Assembly (NCBI GenBank): GCA_014380825.1
Contig: JACMJD010000492.1
Location: 1-8,211 of the forward strand
Direction of reading: 5' to 3'
Source of the DNA: Phycisphaerae bacterium
GTDB taxonomy: Bacteria; Planctomycetota; Phycisphaerae; Tepidisphaerales; Tepidisphaeraceae
DNA: 8,211 bases
This document shows positions 5,511 through 8,211 of this stretch, piece after piece; the first letter of the stretch is position 1; every line of letters begins with the position of its first letter. A program made the translations under genes and the position numbers. Under the pieces are notes generated by a model. The model had not been told where the DNA came from and did no database searches. It was given only the letters and a program-made list of their open reading frames with translations.

Positions 5511-6092
5511 TCACGTTCCGTCGCGCGATTTCTTTCGGCGCACCGATCCTGCGGTGAACGCGACGTCCGCGATCGGCATCGCGCTCTGCATCATCTTCCA
5601 ACGCGTGGCGAACCAATGCGGATCGCGGCGATACTCTTCGATCGTCGCTAGAGAAAACTGGCGGCCACACTCCGGGCAGCGGTGCCCGTCGGGCAGTCCG
5701 ACCAATGTGTAACCACAGTGGATGCAGAATGGATCTTTGCGATGCTGGACGATCGTCTTGACCGACTTGATCGCCGCCGCCGTGGGCAGGGCGACGATGA
5801 TGATCAGCGGCTTCCAGAGCATCACCGCAAGCTGAAAATATCCCGGCCGGAACGGGAGCAAGATCAAACCGACGAGTGCCGCGCCGGCAGGCACGGTGTA
5901 AATCCATCGCCAACCGAGATGCTTCGCGACGTCGCTTGCCGAAGGCGTCCACCAAGGAACGTCCTCCCCGGGCCTGGCATCCACCGCATGCGGCGATGCC
6001 GCCGAAACGGGCGGCGCGACGAAGAAACCGTGACGTGTTTTGGGACTCGACACAACGAAAAGATTACCAAATTTCGGGAGCGATTGCCGCAA
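5511..6092 (-). CDS. Membrane protein with zinc-ribbon (CxxCGYxLxGLP...CPECGR)
   Basis: Counting from the TTG at 6092, this 193-residue protein has a proline-rich N-terminal part, two hydrophobic segments (about 63-80, YTVPAGAALVGLILLPF; and 85-107, FQLAVMLWKPLIIIVALP) and a cytoplasmic ribbon with C123, C126, C139 and C142 in CIHCGYTLVGLPDGHRCPEC. That ribbon, with its CGYxLxGLP core, is widespread in planctomycete membrane proteins; its role is unknown, and zinc binding is inferred from the four cysteines. A basic tail (RRKKSRDG) follows. The start is uncertain: TTG 6092 sits 15 bp after the GGDEF stop with a weak GAGAG site, while a GTG at residue 14 (VSSPKTR) is also possible. The close spacing suggests cotranscription with the diguanylate cyclase upstream. 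Confidence 0.8.
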   Translation of the reverse strand: MRQSLPKFGNLFVVSSPKTRHGFFVAPPVSAASPHAVDARPGEDVPWWTPSASDVAKHLGWRWIYTVPAGAALVGLILLPFRPGYFQLAVMLWKPLIIIVALPTAAAIKSVKTIVQHRKDPFCIHCGYTLVGLPDGHRCPECGRQFSLATIEEYRRDPHWFATRWKMMQSAMPIADVAFTAGSVRRKKSRDGT

Positions 6093-6107
6093 TGACTCTC
6101 GATCCAG

Positions 6108-7283
6108 CTACGCAGCCCGCGTCGGTTGGAAGACGCGAATGCAGTTCCGATTCGCGCTCTTCGCGTCGTACAGAGCTTGGTCCGCAGCATTCAGGAGCTG
6201 CGGAAGCGTCAGCACTCCATTCGCTTTACTGCGTTCGGCGACGCCGATGCTGAGGGTGGGTTGGTGATCCAGGTTCGCGATCGCGCTGCTGAAATCCATT
6301 GCGGCAAATGCCTGGCGAACCTTGTTCACGACTTGCTGGGCCTGCGCGATTCCTGTTTGCGGCAACGCGATGACGAATTCATCCCCGCCATATCGAAATG
6401 CTAAATCAGTTTTGCGAAGCGTGATCCGCACGCAGTCGGCGAACGCGCGGAGCATGTGATCGCCTGCGGCGTGACCATGTGAATCGTTGATCGTTTTGAA
6501 CTTATCCATGTCGATCATCACGACCGAGAGCGGATGGCCGTGACGTTCGCTCAGCGCTACTTCGCGTTCGAGCAATTGTTCGAGCGAGCGTCGGTTATAC
6601 AAACTCGTCAGCACGTCGGTCATGCTCTGCTGTTCAGCGTCGGAGAGCATGTTGAGCATAATGAGCGACGAGTGGGCCGCGTTCACGTAGGTTTGCGCGA
6701 GCTGCTTGAGGTCTTCGGTCCAAGTGGCGTCGGTGGGCAGCAGCATGTGGACGAGAATCTGTGCCTTGCGGGCGATCGCGAACGGAATGCAGAACGCCGG
6801 ATGGGCGGCCGACAAATTCAACGATGCATCAAGCGCGCATCGCACGGGCGAACCAATCGGCCGAAAACACTTCGGGAGATTCTGCCGCAGGCACGGACAC
6901 AGCGCGGTCTCCATCTCGCTGACTGGACTGCTCGGGTTGAGAACATTCTCCGGCCAGCACGCGCGAATTTGCGTCGTGGGAACGGCCTCTGGCTCATGCG
7001 ACAGAATCACCAGGCCCGCGAGATTCAATTCAGTTCGCAGATAGTGCGCCAGCGCCGCGAAGATTTGTTCCGGCTTGCCGGCGCCTTGGATGGTCTGCCA
7101 GAACTCAAGGAGCTGATTGACGACCCGCGTTCGATCCGCGATGACGCGCTTCGCCTCGTCATTCAGCCCGCCAGCGCTGGCACCCGAACCGCGCAGCGTG
7201 GCGATCAGTCGGCTTAGCGGTGATTGACCGGTTCGCGTCACAGCATGTCCCCGCACAAGGCGGTTAATCGGTACATCCGGCAA
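6108..7283 (-). CDS. GAF-like sensor diguanylate cyclase (GGDEF)
   Basis: This 391-residue protein makes cyclic di-GMP from two GTP. The C-terminal GGDEF domain (about 220-385) shows DVLTSLYNRR (223-232), metal-binding D258 in MIDMDKFK, the GHAAGD loop (270-275) and an intact GGDEF signature (299-303). An RxxD inhibitory site, RKTD (290-293), stands five residues before the signature, so product feedback is expected. Residues about 60-210 resemble a GAF sensor, with six cysteines including LCPCLRQNLPKC (C129, C131, C139) and C149, which could bind metal or a redox group (inference). There is no membrane segment or signal peptide, so the enzyme is cytoplasmic. The TTG start at 7283 is not well supported; agagggg lies too close to it, and an internal GTG (residue 10 or 15) may be used. 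It is followed by the zinc-ribbon gene and is divergent from a sigma-54 regulator. Confidence 0.9.
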   Translation of the reverse strand: MPDVPINRLVRGHAVTRTGQSPLSRLIATLRGSGASAGGLNDEAKRVIADRTRVVNQLLEFWQTIQGAGKPEQIFAALAHYLRTELNLAGLVILSHEPEAVPTTQIRACWPENVLNPSSPVSEMETALCPCLRQNLPKCFRPIGSPVRCALDASLNLSAAHPAFCIPFAIARKAQILVHMLLPTDATWTEDLKQLAQTYVNAAHSSLIMLNMLSDAEQQSMTDVLTSLYNRRSLEQLLEREVALSERHGHPLSVVMIDMDKFKTINDSHGHAAGDHMLRAFADCVRITLRKTDLAFRYGGDEFVIALPQTGIAQAQQVVNKVRQAFAAMDFSSAIANLDHQPTLSIGVAERSKANGVLTLPQLLNAADQALYDAKSANRNCIRVFQPTRAA

Positions 7284-7394
7284 AACCCCTCTGAATTGCT
7301 ATCGGGCGAAAACACGGGCGGCTGAATATCGGGCAGTCGTGGTGTTCTAAGGCCGGCATTTGTATTAGCGGACGCTGCCGCCTACATTCATGAC
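7284..7394. promoter_or_regulatory. Divergent intergenic region with a direct repeat
   Basis: This 111-bp gap must hold promoters for the diguanylate cyclase (left) and the sigma-54 regulator (right). The octamer tatcgggc occurs at 7300-7307 and 7327-7334, each with ctgaa just before it, at a 27-bp offset, so it may be an operator. I see no convincing -10/-35 pair and no sigma-54 -24/-12 element (GG-N10-GC). Confidence 0.3.
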
Positions 7395-8211
7395 ATGGCT
7401 GACGATTCGACGCCCAATCCGCAAGCACTGCCCGGCGAGGCTGACCAGGAATTCGCCAGTCTCACCGGGATCGCGGCGATTCTTTCGTCCACGCTCGATC
7501 TGCGTGAGGCGTTCGGTAAAATGATGCAAATCATTTCTGAGAAAGTGAATATGCGCCGCGGCACGCTCGTGATGCTGGACGAATCCACCGGCCTGCTGCG
7601 CACCGAAGCGGCGGTGGGAATGGCGCCCGATCAAATCGACCGCAATCGATTCGCGCTCGGTGAAGGGATCACCGGAAACGTCGTAGCGACCGGTCGGCCA
7701 CGCATCATTGCTGATGTGCGCAGCGATCCGGACTTCCTCAATCGCACCGGCCGACTCAACCCCGACGAGGCGGACGTGCGTGTCAGTTTCTTGTGTGTCC
7801 CGATCAAAAACGAAGGCCGCACCATTGGCGCGCTCGCGGTCGATAAGCCCTTCGTCTCCGATGCTCAACTGCGGGCCGACCATGTCTTTCTCGACATCGT
7901 CGCCGCGTTTCTGGCGCAGGCGATTCAGATCAATCGCATGGTGATGCAGCAGAAGGAAAAGCTGCTGGAAGAAAACGCGCAGCTCCGCGCGCAGGTGCGC
8001 GACCGCTATCGCTTTGAAAACATCATCGGTGACTCGCCGGCGATGCACGAAGTCTTCGCGACGGTGGGGCAGGTTGCCAACAGCCGCGCAACTGTGCTGC
8101 TGCTGGGTGAGACCGGCACGGGCAAGGAGATGATCGCCAAGGCGATCCACTACAACTCGCCGCGAAAGGACAAGCCATTTATCCGAGTGAACTGCGGCGC
8201 GCTGACGGGCA
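7395..8211 (+). CDS. NifA-like GAF/sigma-54 AAA transcriptional activator (3' end outside window)
   Basis: The frame opens at ATG 7395 and runs past the right edge, giving 272 residues. Residues about 20-183 form a GAF domain with the familiar ALGEGITGNVVATGRPRII and VSFLCVPIKNEGRTIGALAV segments. A short coiled-coil linker (about 184-205, QQKEKLLEENAQLRAQ) leads to the sigma-54 activator AAA domain, which begins FENIIGDSPAMHEVF and contains Walker A GETGTGKE (238-245) and FIRVNCGAL. Such proteins hydrolyse ATP to open promoters held by sigma-54 RNA polymerase. The GAFTGA loop, Walker B and the helix-turn-helix lie beyond the window, so DNA binding is unverified. The layout matches NifA and the related GAF-type regulators common in planctomycetes, with the ligand unknown. 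No strong ribosome site precedes the ATG. It is divergent from the diguanylate cyclase. Confidence 0.9.
   Translation, partial: MADDSTPNPQALPGEADQEFASLTGIAAILSSTLDLREAFGKMMQIISEKVNMRRGTLVMLDESTGLLRTEAAVGMAPDQIDRNRFALGEGITGNVVATGRPRIIADVRSDPDFLNRTGRLNPDEADVRVSFLCVPIKNEGRTIGALAVDKPFVSDAQLRADHVFLDIVAAFLAQAIQINRMVMQQKEKLLEENAQLRAQVRDRYRFENIIGDSPAMHEVFATVGQVANSRATVLLLGETGTGKEMIAKAIHYNSPRKDKPFIRVNCGALTG

Noticed and set aside
6534..7217. Plus-strand frame of 227 codons opposite the GGDEF gene
   Set aside because: It is antisense to a clear GGDEF protein, with no domain of its own.
7365..8150. Minus-strand frame of 261 codons opposite the sigma-54 regulator
   Set aside because: The plus strand encodes an unmistakable GAF plus AAA protein; the antisense frame is a GC shadow.
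1..8211. CRISPR array, insertion-sequence inverted repeats or transposase
   Set aside because: No regularly spaced repeats, no DDE transposase motifs and no paired terminal inverted repeats were seen. The only mobility gene is the tyrosine recombinase.

Overview
The window most likely comes from a GC-rich member of the Planctomycetota, probably close to the Phycisphaerae. This rests on three things seen in the sequence: a dockerin-like GDADLNGIIDFDDYSHID motif at the left edge, a membrane protein with the CxxCGYxLxGLP...CPECGR ribbon common in that phylum, and a bacterial Vps4-like AAA ATPase. No 16S gene or taxonomic marker is present, so this is an inference.

Layout. Positions 1 to about 3550 are a scarred accessory region. 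It holds the clipped C-terminal part of a dockerin-type protein (minus strand), a short unassigned stretch with small repeats, a Upf1-like SF1 helicase remnant (minus strand, frameshifted, missing both its Walker A end and its C-terminal motifs), and a tyrosine recombinase (plus strand, frameshifted by one base and lacking a normal start). The helicase and recombinase meet head to head at about 2250-2320, and each seems to lose its N-terminus there. The recombinase points at a complete tRNA-Cys(GCA) gene at 3555-3628. This looks like an old integration site at a tRNA gene.

Positions 3700-5476 hold an intact three-gene cluster on the plus strand: a small two-helix membrane protein, an ATPase of the Vps4/katanin/spastin type with an N-terminal MIT-like helical region, and a YbjQ/UPF0145 protein. 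The gaps are 2 bp and an ATGA overlap, so translation is probably coupled. A TATAAT box 11 bp before the first ATG suggests a leaderless or nearly leaderless transcript. This cluster is the best candidate for an undescribed system: an ESCRT-III-disassembly-type ATPase tied to a membrane partner and a ring-forming YbjQ protein.

Positions 5511-7283 (minus strand) hold a probable two-gene unit: a GGDEF diguanylate cyclase with a cysteine-rich GAF-like sensor region, followed 15 bp later by the zinc-ribbon membrane protein. Divergent from it, starting at 7395 and running off the right edge, is a NifA-like regulator with a GAF domain and a sigma-54 AAA domain. Signalling therefore dominates the right end. 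All genes right of the tRNA are open, while both large genes left of it are broken.
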